From positions 13,533,306-13,597,305 of the forward strand of contig CM055753.1 of NCBI GenBank assembly GCA_029465975.1: DNA of 64,000 nt, written 5' to 3'. The DNA comes from Dallia pectoralis (lineage: Eukaryota; Chordata; Actinopteri; Esociformes; Umbridae). A program made the translations under genes and the position numbers. Positions 35,601-45,313 of the stretch are shown in pieces; positions within the stretch are counted from its first letter, which is position 1; the number at the start of each line of letters is the position of its first letter. Below the pieces are notes generated by a model. The model ran no database searches. It saw only the letters and a program-made list of their open reading frames with translations, and was not told where the DNA came from.

Positions 35601-37374
35601 TAATCTCAAGGAAAAGGACTATGAATGTTGCCATAAACTGCGTACTGTATCTTTACAAATGGTTCTTATAATGCCCTAATGATTAATGTATGTTTAGTTC
35701 TACTGTATTATGATGCACGGTTCTTATAATGCCCTAATGATTAATGTATGTTTAGTTCTACTGTATTATGATGCACGGTTCTTATAATGCCCTAATGATT
35801 AATGTATGTTTAGTTCTACTGTATTATGATGCACGGTTCTTATAATGCCCTAATGATTAATGTATGTTTTGTTCTACTGTATTATGATGCACGGTTCTAA
35901 TAATGCCCTAATGATTAATGTACCTCCCACAGTATCTCCCTGAAGAGGCCCACCTCACCCCATACTCCCATAGCACCTCCCACAGTATCTCCCTGAATAG
36001 AGGCCCACCTCATCCCATACTCCTGTAGCACAGTATCTCCAGGTGTACCCGTTCATACGCCTTCTCCAGAACCACAAAACACATGCAGACTGTATACTCC
36101 CAGGCCCCCTCCAGGATCCTTGCAAGAGTAAAGAGCTGGACCGATGTTCAACAGTATGATTTACGGTTCTATCTAATATTCTACTGTATCATAAAGCACG
36201 GTTCCATTAAGGTTCTACTGTATCATGAAAGGTCCTAATAGTGTCATTTACCATTTTAACAACAGATAAGTTGACAACATATTGACTATTTTCTGCGATA
36301 ACCAACGTATGTTTAACGTTTAAAGATGTTGACTACCCTCACCTGAAATTACTTCTGTTAGCTAGCCGAACTTGTAAAAACCACTTTAAGGTTTTGAATT
36401 TGTTGACAACCGACGTTAGTAGCTGAATATGTTTTTATTGTTAGGCTACTACTAGGCTAGATAAACCTCTTAGCAAGCGATAACTTCGACCGCAAATACG
36501 GATTTTTTTCTCCCAGGTAATTAATTAAGTTGTCGAGCACTTGAAGCCAACTACCTGGGAAAACAGATTTGTAATAAGTTATTTGATTGTGAGAGACACA
36601 TTCAAAGCCCAACTGGTACAGTTAAGTCTGTACAGATATACACAGGACCGACATTTCGATTTGATTATCTTTAGTTTCAGTCCATGGAACGACATATTCA
36701 ATCACTTCCAGTAAGGAGGCAATACTTGGTTGAGGGAGGATAATAGTTACCTCATGCACACGCTAAACACTACAGATTACTGTCGCGTTTAAGTCTAACT
36801 TAATATTTGTGTTTCGTCACTAACAATATTACTAAAGACAGCCAGTCCGCAACAAGACAACCAAGCACCCGTTAACATCCGTGCGGCTGACACTAACTGA
36901 TGCTAAGCGAACAGCCCCAACAGCAGCTGACACTAACTGATGCTAAGCTAACAGCCCCAATAGCAGCTGACCCTAACTGATGCTAAGCTAACAGCCCCAA
37001 GGAGCTGACACTTTTATGATGCTAAGCTAACAGCCCCAATAGCAGCTGACACTAACTGATGCTAAGCTAACAGCCCCAAGCAGCTGACACTTTATGATGC
37101 TAAGCTAACAGCCCCAATAGCAGCTGACCCTAACTGATGCTAAGCTAACAGCCCCAAGGAGCTGACACTTTATGATGCTAAGCTAACAGCCCCAATAGCA
37201 GCTGACCCTAACTGATGCTAAGCTAACAGCCCCAAGGAGCTGACACTTTATGATGCGAACACTAACTGGTGCTAAGCTAACAGATAGGCCAACTGCTAGT
37301 TGGTTACATATACTTACTATGTATAAGCTCTGCCACCGACTCTCGGAATCCATGTCCTCAAATTCCTGGTCCAT
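23618..37374 (-). CDS. ptpn2: tyrosine-protein phosphatase non-receptor type 2 (TC-PTP), 10 exons, 399 aa
   Basis: Exons in coding order: 37374-37318, 35577-35487, 34909-34809, 33949-33851, 32110-31973, 29644-29435, 29309-29145, 29070-28862, 28286-28179, 23639-23618; all introns GT-AG, 1200 nt open. Landmarks: pTyr loop NDYINAS (residues 62-68), WPD loop 177-179 with general acid Asp179, P-loop HCSAGIGRSGT with nucleophile Cys213 and Arg219, Q-loop QTPDQ (260-264). All catalytic residues are intact. The tail has two basic clusters, RKRPR (359-363) and KKRKRAR (389-395), and ends TSDS, matching the nuclear TC45 tail (human RPRLTDT). TC-PTP dephosphorylates JAK/STAT proteins and receptor kinases. 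SGTFSLVDTCLVL, QKTKAVIMLNRVIEKGS and synteny favour PTPN2 over PTPN1, although MDKRKDPSSVDIK is PTPN1-like. Arrays sit at the donors of exons 1-5 and 8. Confidence 0.95.
23859..24604. repeat. 35-bp minisatellite, about 21 copies, in ptpn2 intron 9
   Basis: Units contain GGTTTGAGCTGACCAGAGGA and GCCTGAATCCCAACC, almost perfectly conserved (GAGCC/GAACC variants). 35 is not a multiple of 3 and no unit has a stop on the minus strand, so three overlapping long frames arise (LVSSNRLGFRLLWSAQT-like). These are artefacts. Confidence 0.97.
24605..24860. other. unique intronic sequence (ptpn2 intron 9)
   Basis: No exon-like or repeated structure recognised beyond short imperfect GCATACTA repetitions. 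Confidence 0.5.
24861..25000 (+). mobile_element. dispersed repeat, copy B, left part (interrupted by Rex3)
   Basis: Shares GGCGACCTGGCCAAGATAAG, TTATACAGGATGAG and TACAGTTGAGCAGCAT with copy A at 9805-10140. It is split at AGATACA (24994-25000) by the Rex3 insertion and resumes at 26739. Confidence 0.65.
25001..26738 (-). mobile_element. Rex3 (RTE-clade) LINE, 5'-truncated, degenerate
   Basis: Minus-strand reverse transcriptase relic in several frames. 26688-26413 reads VREAVQLKHRYRRSPSGICY-like; 26256-25836 holds GTVPEEWQTRVVVPLFKKGD and NYRGITLLN; 26010-25576 holds FVDLEKAYDRVPRDILWEVL, VGLRQGCALSP and the catalytic LLFADDVV; 25412-25017 holds AAEMGFLRKVAGLSLRDRVR and RVERSQLRWFGHLVRMP to the C-terminal PPRPDP. 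Several frameshifts, and a spacing between FADD and the C-terminal block that looks too short, show it is dead. The 3' end reads AAGCGGTTGAAGATGAGA, like the GATG-type tail of Rex3/RTE elements. A 7-bp target duplication AGATACA flanks it (24994-25000, 26739-26745), inserted into an older dispersed repeat. Confidence 0.85.
26651..26746. repeat. near-perfect 43-bp-arm palindrome at the Rex3 5' end
   Basis: Arms 26651-26693 and 26704-26746 are inverted copies with about two mismatches, separated by a 10-nt loop TAACCCTAAC. The arms contain GCTTCAGTTGGACAGCTTCC and its complement. It marks the 5' junction of the Rex3 copy and suggests a fold-back or 5' inversion on insertion. Confidence 0.9.
26739..27440 (+). 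mobile_element. dispersed repeat, copy B, right part
   Basis: Continues the element interrupted by Rex3: an (AT)n stretch at 26757-26776, then sequence with AATGTTGTGCAGGCTTTCGG, GGCCAGCCGACTAATGCATA and ACAGTGGTGGGTGTTGTAAG. I recall closely similar text from abundant salmonid repeats. No intact coding sequence. Confidence 0.6.
27441..27589. other. unique intronic sequence (ptpn2 intron 9)
   Basis: Nothing recognised. Confidence 0.4.
27590..27943. repeat. 27-bp minisatellite, 13 copies
   Basis: Units contain ACGCTACTGACAGGCCACAT and CACAAAC. As 27 is a multiple of 3, plus frames (ATDRPHHKH, LLTGHITNT) and a minus frame (FVMWPVSSV) stay open; none is a gene. Confidence 0.97.
28430..28670. 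repeat. degenerate ~43-bp tandem repeat, 4-5 copies
   Basis: Repeated GTGCTAATAGAAACGTTATG and TGTTGGTAGTTGCTGATAT with many substitutions; an old array in ptpn2 intron 8. Confidence 0.8.
28713..28851. repeat. 30-bp minisatellite 10 nt from the ptpn2 exon 8 donor
   Basis: Units contain GAGTTGATGTGCACATACAG and TGGTAACACA, about 4.6 copies. On the coding strand the array starts right after GTAAGTATGG (28861-28852). Confidence 0.95.
29435..29644 (-). CDS. ptpn2: ptpn2 exon 6, catalytic WPD loop and P-loop
   Basis: 70 codons in phase 0 with donor GTAAGC at 29434. Carries HYTSWPDFGVPESPA (WPD loop) and VVHCSAGIGRSGTFSLVDT (signature motif with the catalytic cysteine). Introns on either side are 125 bp (intron 6) and about 2.3 kb (intron 5). 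Intron 6 (29310-29434) and intron 7 (29071-29144) are the only short, array-free introns of the gene. Confidence 0.96.
30165..31245 (+). mobile_element. non-autonomous or decayed hAT transposon with 8-bp target duplication, ptpn2 intron 5
   Basis: Terminal inverted repeats TTGGGATGCGCGAT (left) and TAGGGATGCACGAT (right, reverse complement) are flanked by a perfect 8-bp direct repeat GTGTTAAA (30157-30164 and 31246-31253), the hallmark of hAT elements. Subterminal TATCGGCCGATAA-like motifs occur at both ends. Internal sequence at 30421-30480 translates as KQHSFNTTNMITHLKSRYPE then stop, matching the C-terminal half of a BED zinc finger (ZBED-type transposase). The rest of the transposase is missing. 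A short (TA)n lies near 31155-31168. Confidence 0.85.
31640..31966. repeat. 46-bp minisatellite 6 nt from the ptpn2 exon 5 donor, 7 copies
   Basis: Units contain GAATTATCACCATGTTAGGA and TCAAGTGAGACAGATCAATG. A lone copy of the core lies at 29856-29888 in the same intron. The array ends at TAGTTTCC, directly against donor GTAAGG (31972 on the minus strand). Confidence 0.94.
32280..33840. repeat. G-rich 20-24-bp minisatellite, 1.56 kb, 10 nt from the ptpn2 exon 4 donor
   Basis: Plus strand is almost pure G/A with T: repeats of GGGGGAGTGGCGTAGAGGAG and GGGGAGTGGTGTAGAAG with many runs of 3-8 G. The coding (minus) strand is pyrimidine-rich and gives a 558-codon frame (LLYATPPHLLYTTPP-like) that starts inside exon 4; that frame is an artefact of the repeat. 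Units nearest exon 4 read TTTACAGGAGTGGGGGAGTG. Confidence 0.95.
34228..34795. repeat. CCCTATAGACCTGACC minisatellite plus 18-bp repeat, ptpn2 intron 3
   Basis: Irregular 15-22-bp units of CCCTATAGACCTGACCCCGA with GAACTGACACCGA variants (34228-34740), followed by 2-3 units of GGTAGATATCCCAGACGG (34750-34795) ending about 13 nt from the exon 3 donor at 34808. Confidence 0.92.
35046..35475. repeat. 39-bp minisatellite reaching the ptpn2 exon 2 donor
   Basis: Units contain TTTGTAGTCTGTAAACAGAA and TAAACAGGATATAAAGGG. Copies become more diverged toward the exon 2 donor (35486), where GGGGTTTAAAGTC is the last recognisable piece. Confidence 0.93.
35658..35920. repeat. 58-bp minisatellite, 4-5 copies, ptpn2 intron 1
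   Basis: Units contain GGTTCTTATAATGCCCTAAT and CTACTGTATTATGATGCAC. Confidence 0.94.
35925..36150 (-). mobile_element. second, shorter Rex3 fragment
   Basis: Matches the RT region of the larger copy around 25840-25985: TCATACGCCTTCTCCAGAAC, CACAAAACACATGCAGACTG and CCAGGATCCTTGCAAGAGTA. Part of it is tandemly duplicated (CCTCCCACAGTATCTCCCTG occurs twice). Too short to encode anything. Confidence 0.85.
36151..36887. other. unique sequence of ptpn2 intron 1
   Basis: AT-rich unique sequence; no motif or exon recognised. Confidence 0.5.
36888..37262. repeat. 32-40-bp minisatellite near the ptpn2 exon 1 donor
   Basis: Units contain GCTGACACTAACTGATGCTA and AGCTAACAGCCCCAA with TTTATGATGC variants, about 10 copies. 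The array ends 55 nt from donor GTAAGT at 37317. Confidence 0.93.
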
Positions 37375-38110
37375 TTTCAAAAATTAATTGTATTAATCTA
37401 ACTTATATTTATGAATTATTTAACTCATAACTTTCTACCCCGCGTACTGAAGATGGTTATCGTAGTTGACGTATATTATCGTATCAGTAAGTGTTTGGTG
37501 CGCCTGCGCCAAATTTGGGGTCCTTCGGTGTCAAAATCCAAACTATTTTAAAGTGATATAACCGTAGACATACCGGTAATAAACATGGATATAACCATTA
37601 CACCAACCCTAACCGGACGTCATATTAAATGTTTTCCACCTGTTATGGTGTTAAGGAATATTCATCACCGCTGCCTGGACACTAGATAAGGGCGGCTGTT
37701 TTCTGGACACCGATTAAATCCAGTCTGGAACTGTAAACCCCACTTCAATGATGATTCAGCCTTGACCTGGAATAAACGTCAAGATCACTGGATATTTCCA
37801 TAGAGCTGGGTTTGTTTATTTCAGAACTAGATTGCTTTCTGTGTCCCCTAAACCAACTCTAAAGGCCAGCCGAGGACTCCATTCGGGGAGATATTTTAGC
37901 CCTAGACTAGGCTGTACGAAATTAACTGAGTTAAATTCTACATAATTCTTTATACCAGTTTGGGACTATGATACTGAACTTTGGCACATTACGTAAAAAT
38001 AATGTGTAGTGGTTAATTTGAAATTACATATTCCGTAGTTTATTCAAAATGTACAGTTGGCAGTGTAACAACTTCTTAGAAAAAAGCCACCGACCAAAGG
38101 CAGGTGTTTT
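37375..38110 (-). promoter_or_regulatory. ptpn2 promoter region
   Basis: Upstream of the ptpn2 ATG. It contains a TGACGT half-CRE (37467-37472), an NRF1-like GC-palindrome TGCGCCTGCGCC (37499-37510) and a GACGTCA-type CRE core near 37616. No TATA box is evident. The 5'UTR and start site cannot be fixed from sequence. The 38-bp array starts about 0.75 kb upstream of the start codon. Confidence 0.5.
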
Positions 38111-38119
38111 CTCCAAATA

Positions 38120-41100
38120 GTGAACTAAACTAGAGATGCGTGTTGTTACATTAACCAGTAAACTAAACTAGAGATGCGTGTTGTTACATTAACCAGTAAA
38201 CTAAACTAGAGATGCGTGTTGTTACATTAACCAGTAAACTAAACTAGAGATGCGTGTTGTTACATTAACCAGTTCACTAAACTAGAGATGCGTGTTGTTA
38301 CATTAACCAGTAAACTAAACTAGAGATGCGTGTTGTTACATTAACCAGTAAACTAAACTAGAGATACGTGTTGTTACATTAACCAGTAAACTAAACTAGA
38401 GATACGTGTTGTTACATTAACCAGTAAACTAAACTAGAGATGCGTGTTGTTACATTAACCAGTAAACTAAACTAGAGATGCGTGTTGTTACATTAACCAG
38501 TAAACTAAACTAGAGATACGTGTTGTTACATTAACCAGTAAACTAAACTAGAGATGCGTGTTGTTACATTAACCAGTAAACTAAACTAGAGATGCGTGTT
38601 GTTACATTAACCAGTAAACTAAACTAGAGATGCGTGTTGTTACATTAACCAGTAAACTAAACTAGAGATGCGTGTTGTTACATTAACCAGTAAACTAAAC
38701 TAGAGATGCGTGTTGTTATATTAACCAGTAAACTAAACTAGAGATACGTGTTGTTACATTAACCAGTAAACTAAACTAGAGATGCGTGTTGTTACATTAA
38801 CCAGTAAACTAAACTAGAGATACGTGTTGTTACATTAACCAGTAAACTAAACTAGAGATGCGTGTTGTTACATTAACCAGTAAACTAAACTAGAGATGCG
38901 TGTTGTTACATTAACCAGTAAACTAAACTAGAGATGCGTGTTGTTACATTAACCAGTAAACTAAACTAGAGATGCGTGTTGTTACATTAACCAGTAAACT
39001 AAACTAGAGATGCGTGTTGTTACATTAACCAGTTCACTAAACTAGAGATGCGTGTTGTTACATTAACCAGTAAACTAAACTAGAGATGCGTGTTGTTACA
39101 TTAACCAGTAAACTAAACTAGAGATACGTGTTGTTACATTAACCAGTAAACTAAACTAGAGATGCGTGTTGTTACATTAACCAGTAAACTAAACTAGAGA
39201 TGCGTGTTGTTACATTAACCAGTAAACTAAACTAGAGATACGTGTTGTTACATTAACCAGTAAACTAAACTAGAGAGACGTGTTGTTACATTAACCAGTA
39301 AACTAAACTAGAGATACGTGTTGTTACATTAACCAGTAAACTAAACTAGAGATACGTGTTGTTACATTAACCAGTTCACTAAACTAGAGATGCGTGTTGT
39401 TACATTAACCAGTAAACTAAACTAGAGATACGTGTTGTTACATTAACCAGTTCACTAAACTAGAGATGCGTGTTGTTACATTAACCAGTAAACTAAACTA
39501 GAGATACGTGTTGTTACATTAACCAGTAAACTAAACTAGAGATGCGTGTTGTTACATTAACCAGTAAACTAAACTAGAGATACGTGTTGTTACATTAACC
39601 AGTAAACTAAACTAGAGATGCGTGTTGTTACATTAACCAGTAAACTAAACTAGAGATGCGTGTTGTTACATTAACCAGTTCACTAAACTAGAGATGCGTG
39701 TTGTTACATTAACCAGTAAACTAAACTAGAGATGCGTGTTGTTACATTAACCAGTAAACTAAACTAGAGATGCGTGTTGTTACATTAACCAGTAAACTAA
39801 ACTAGAGATGCGTGTTGTTACATTAACCAGTAAACTAAACTAGAGATGCGTGTTGTTACATTAACCAGTAAACTAAACTAGAGATACGTGTTGTTACATT
39901 AACCAGTAAACTAAACTAGAGATACGTGTTGTTACATTAACCAGTAAACTAAACTAGAGATGCGTGTTGTTACATTAACCAGTAAACTAAACTAGAGATA
40001 CGTGTTGTTACATTAACCAGTAAACTAAACTAGAGATACGTGTTGTTACATTAACCAGTAAACTAAACTAGAGATACGTGTTGTTACATTAACCAGTAAA
40101 CTAAACTAGAGATACGTGTTGTTACATTAACCAGTAAACTAAACTAGAGATACGTGTTGTTACATTAACCAGTAAACTAAACTAGAGATACGTGTTGTTA
40201 CATTAACCAGTAAACTAAACTAGAGATACGTGTTGTTACATTAACCAGTAAACTAAACTAGAGATAACCGTAAACTAAACTGTTGTTACATTAACCAGTA
40301 AACTAAACTAGAGATGCGTGTTGTTACATTAACCAGTAAACTAAACTAGAGATGCGTGTTGTTACATTAACCAGTAAACTAAACTAGAGATAACCGTGTT
40401 GTTACATTAACCAGTAAACTAAACTAGAGATGCGTGTTGTTACATTAACCAGTAAACTAAACTAGAGATGCGTGTTGTTACATTAACCAGTAAACTAAAC
40501 TAGAGATGCGTGTTGTTACATTAACCAGTAAACTAAACTAGAGATACGTGTTGTTACATTAACCAGTAAACTAAACTAGAGATGCGTGTTGTTACATTAA
40601 CCAGTAAACTAAACTAGAGATACGTGTTGTTACATTAACCAGTAAACTAAACTAGAGATGCGTGTTGTTACATTAACCAGTTACATTGCGTGTTGTTACA
40701 GTAAACTAAACTAGAGATGCGTGTTGTTACATTAACCAGTAAACTAAACTAGAGATACGTGTTGTTACATTAACCAGTAAACTAAACTAGAGATGCGTGT
40801 TGTTACATTAACCAGTAAACTAAACTAGAGATACGTGTTGTTACATTAACCAGTAAACTAAACTAGAGTAAACTAAATAGAGATAAACTAAACGTGTTGT
40901 TACATTAACCAGTAAACTAAACTAGAGACGTGTTGTTACATTAACCAGTAAACTAAACTAGAGATGTGTTGTTACATTAACCAGTAAACTAAACTAGAGA
41001 TGCGTGTTGTTACATTAACCAGTAAACTAAACTAGAGATGCGTGTTGTTACATTAACCAGTAAACTAAACTAGAGATACGTGTTGTTACATTAACCAGTA

Positions 41101-44100
41101 AACTAAACTAGAGTTACATTAACCAGTAAACTAAACTAGAGACGTGTTGTTACATTAACCAGTAAACTAAACTAGAGATACGTGTTGTTACATTAACCAG
41201 TAAACTAAACTAGAGATACGTGTTGTTACATTAACCAGTTCACTAAACTAGAGATGCGTGTTGTTACATTAACCAGTAAACTAAACTAGAGATACGTGTT
41301 GTTACATTAACCAGTTCACTAAACTAGAGATGCGTGTTGTTACATTAACCAGTAAACTAAACTAGAGATACGTGTTGTTACATTAACCAGTAAACTAAAC
41401 TAGAGATGCGTGTTGTTACATTAACCAGTAAACTAAACTAGAGATACGTGTTGTTACATTAACCAGTAAACTAAACTAGAGATGCGTGTTGTTACATTAA
41501 CCAGTAAACTAAACTAGAGATGCGTGTTGTTACATTAACCAGTAAACTAAACTAGAGATGCGTGTTGTTACATTAACCAGTAAACTAAACTAGAGATACG
41601 TGTTGTTACATTAACCAGTAAACTAAACTAGAGAGACGTGTTGTTACATTAACCAGTAAACTAAACTAGAGATACGTGTTGTTACATTAACCAGTAAACT
41701 AAACTAGAGATACGTGTTGTTACATTAACCAGTTCACTAAACTAGAGATGCGTGTTGTTACATTAACCAGTAAACTAAACTAGAGATACGTGTTGTTACA
41801 TTAACCAGTTCACTAAACTAGAGATGCGTGTTGTTACATTAACCAGTAAACTAAACTAGAGATGCGTGTTGTTACATTAACCAGTAAACTAAACTAGAGA
41901 TGCGTGTTGTTACATTAACCAGTAAACTAAACTAGAGATGCGTGTTGTTACATTAACCAGTTCACTAAACTAGAGATGCGTGTTGTTACATTAACCAGTA
42001 AACTAAACTAGAGATGCGTGTTGTTACATTAACCAGTAAACTAAACTAGAGATACGTGTTGTTACATTAACCAGTAAACTAAACTAGAGATGCGTGTTGT
42101 TACATTAACCAGTAAACTAAACTAGAGATACGTGTTGTTACATTAACCAGTAAACTAAACTAGAGATGCGTGTTGTTACATTAACCAGTAAACTAAACTA
42201 GAGATACGTGTTGTTACATTAACCAGTTCACTAAACTAGAGATGCGTGTTGTTACATTAACCAGTAAACTAAACTAGAGATACGTGTTGTTACATTAACC
42301 AGTAAACTAAACTAGAGATACGTGTTGTTACATTAACCAGTAAACTAAACTAGAGATGCGTGTTGTTACATTAACCAGTTCACTAAACTAGAGATGCGTG
42401 TTGTTACATTAACCAGTAAACTAAACTAGAGATACGTGTTGTTACATTAACCAGTAAACTAAACTAGAGATGCGTGTTGTTACATTAACCAGTTCACTAA
42501 ACTAGAGATGCGTGTTGTTACATTAACCAGTAAACTAAACTAGAGATGCGTGTTGTTACATTAACCAGTAAACTAAACTAGAGATGCGTGTTGTTACATT
42601 AACCAGTTCACTAAACTAGAGATGCGTGTTGTTACATTAACCAGTAAACTAAACTAGAGATGCGTGTTGTTACATTAACCAGTAAACTAAACTAGAGATA
42701 CGTGTTGTTACATTAACCAGTAAACTAAACTAGAGATACGTGTTGTTACATTAACCAGTAAACTAAACTAGAGATACGTGTTGTTACATTAACCAGTAAA
42801 CTAAACTAAACATTAGAGATACGTGTTGTTACATTAACCAGTAAACTAAACTAGAGATGCGTGTTGTTACATTAACCAGTAAACTAAACTAGAGATGCGT
42901 GTTGTTACATTAACCAGTAAACTAAACTAGAGATGCGTGTTGTTACATTAACCAGTAAACTAAACTAGAGATGCGTGTTGTTACATTAACCAGTAAACTA
43001 AACTAGAGATGCGTGTTGTTACATTAACCAGTAAACTAAACTAGAGATGCGTGTTGTTACATTAACCAGTAAACTAAACTAGAGATACGTGTTGTTACAT
43101 TAACCAGTAAACTAAACTAGAGATGCGTGTTGTTACATTAACCAGTAAACTAAACTAGAGATGCGTGTTGTTACATTAACCAGTAAACTAAACTAGAGAT
43201 GCGTGTTGTTACATTAACCAGTTAACTAAACTAGAGATACGTGTTGTTACATTAACCAGTAAACTAAACTAGAGATACGTGTTGTTACATTAACCAGTAA
43301 ACTAAACTAGAGATGCGTGTTGTTACATTAACCAGTAAACTAAACTAGAGATACGTGTTGTTACATTAACCAGTAAACTAAACTAGAGATGCGTGTTGTT
43401 ACATTAACCAGTAAACTAAACTAGAGATGCGTGTTGTTACATTAACCAGTAAACTAAACTAGAGATACGTGTTGTTACATTAACCAGTAAACTAAACTAG
43501 AGATACGTGTTGTTACATTAACCAGTAAACTAAACTAGAGATGCGTGTTGTTACATTAACCAGTAAACTAAACTAGAGATACGTGTTGTTACATTAACCA
43601 GTAAACTAAACTAGAGATGCGTGTTGTTACATTAACCAGTAAACTAAACTAGAGATGCGTGTTGTTACATTAACCAGTAAACTAAACTAGAGATGCGTGT
43701 TGTTACATTAACCAGTAAACTAAACTAGAGATGCGTGTTGTTATATTAACCAGTAAACTAAACTAGAGATGCGTGTTGTTACATTAACCAGTAAACTAAA
43801 CTAGAGATACGTGTTGTTACATTAACCAGTAAACTAAACTAGAGATGCGTGTTGTTACATTAACCAGTAAACTAAACTAGAGATGCGTGTTGTTACATTA
43901 ACCAGTAAACTAAACTAGAGATGCGTGTTGTTACATTAACCAGTTCACTAAACTAGAGATGCGTGTTGTTACATTAACCAGTAAACTAAACTAGAGATAC
44001 GTGTTGTTACATTAACCAGTAAACTAAACTAGAGATGCGTGTTGTTACATTAACCATTAAACTAAACTAGAGATGCGTGTTGTTACATTAACCAGTAAAC

Positions 44101-44762
44101 TAAACTAGAGATGCGTGTTGTTACATTAACCAGTTCACTAAACTAGAGATGCGTGTTGTTACATTAACCAGTAAACTAAACTAGAGATACGTGTTGTTAC
44201 ATTAACCAGTAAACTAAACTAGAGATGCGTGTTGTTACATTAACCAGTAAACTAAACTAGAGATACGTGTTGTTACATTAACCAGTTCACTAAACTAGAG
44301 ATGCGTGTTGTTACATTAACCAGTAAACTAAACTAGAGATGCGTGTTGTTACATTAACCAGTAAACTAAACTAGAGATGCGTGTTGTTACATTAACCAGT
44401 AAACTAAACTAGAGATGCGTGTTGTTACATTAACCAGTAAACTAAACTAGAGATGCGTGTTGTTACATTAACCAGTAAACTAAACTAGAGATGCGTGTTG
44501 TTACATTAACCAGTAGGCCTACACTAAACTAGAGACGTGTTGTTACATTAACCATTACACTAAACTAGAGACGTGTTGTTACATTAACCAGTAAACTAAA
44601 CTAGAGATGCGTGTTGTTACATTAACCAGTAAACTAAACTAGAGAGACGTGTTGTTACATTAACCAGTAGGCCTACACTAAACTAGAGACGTGTTGTTAC
44701 ATTAACCATTACACTAAACTAGAGACGTGTTGTTACATTAACCAGTAAACTAAACTAGAGAT
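38120..44762. repeat. 38-bp minisatellite, 6.6 kb, about 175 copies, between fam210a and ptpn2
   Basis: Units contain GTAAACTAAACTAGAGATGC and GTGTTGTTACATTAACCA. Variants are GATGCG/GATACG and AGTAAAC/AGTTCAC. Most units are exactly 38 bp, but 40.26-41.13 kb and 42.79-42.82 kb contain broken units. A run of markers around 39.27 kb recurs about 2.36 kb later at 41.63 kb. The last units near 44.5-44.75 kb have an inserted AGGCCTAC. Confidence 0.97.
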
Positions 44763-45016
44763 CTGGCACCGCAGACACCACACCTGGCACCGCAGACTGC
44801 CAGGACTGATGTGTTTTGGTAATGACATTTTAATAATTGTTTGGATGTTATTTTCACTTTGCTGAGTAGGGGTATAATGTGTAAATACAGCTGGAAAAAG
44901 TTAGATTTAATTTATTTTAATTTCCAGGGTGTAATGTGACACAGGATAAGGATTTAGACAGGGTGTGATGATTTTCCACTTATGTACTTTAAATTCCAAT
45001 ACAGTAGTTAATACAT
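44763..45016 (-). other. fam210a 3' untranslated region and flank
   Basis: Unique sequence after the fam210a stop codon. AATAAA on the minus strand at 44916-44911 is about 100 nt from the stop and is the likely polyadenylation signal. A short duplicated CTGGCACCGCAGAC lies at 44763-44800. Confidence 0.65.
44911..44916 (-). terminator. fam210a polyadenylation signal
   Basis: TTTATT on the plus strand, read as AATAAA on the coding strand about 100 nt after the stop codon. Confidence 0.6.
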
Positions 45017-45313
45017 CTACTCCTTCTTTCTGAAATAAACTTTGTCTTTGGAGTCTTGCAATTTCTCTGCCAACTTGTCCTTGTTTTCCACAATACTCCC
45101 TGACAGACGATCTCTGGTCTCCTCCATCTTCCCAGAGAGCCTGTCTTTTGTTTCTTCCATCTTCTCAGAAAGCCGTTCCCTGGTCTCTTCCATTTTGTCC
45201 TGTAGATACTCCTTGACAGGAGGTGGGGTGACCATGTGACCGTGTCTACGGAGATATCTGATTGACAAGGATGTCCCACCTAATGTCACGGTGTACCGGG
45301 CTGGGGTGGCAAT
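45017..45313 (-). CDS. fam210a: fam210a last coding exon with expanded coiled-coil repeat
   Basis: Starts at IATPARYTV in phase 0 after acceptor TATTATCAG. Encodes five consecutive 11-residue units: KMEETRERLSE, KMEETKDRLSG, KMEETRDRLSG, SIVENKDKLAE, KLQDSKDKVYF. Human FAM210A as I remember it has about three. Stop TAG at 45019-45017. Confidence 0.93.
   Translation of the reverse strand: MATPARYTVTLGGTSLSIRYLRRHGHMVTPPPVKEYLQDKMEETRERLSEKMEETKDRLSGKMEETRDRLSGSIVENKDKLAEKLQDSKDKVYFRKKE

Noticed and set aside
33851..37374. Calling the phosphatase ptpn1 (PTP1B)
   Set aside because: Some residues (MDKRKDPSSVDIK, PFDHSR) are PTPN1-like, but QKTKAVIMLNRVIEKGS, SGTFSLVDTCLVL, the basic nuclear tail and linkage to psmg2 and fam210a indicate ptpn2.
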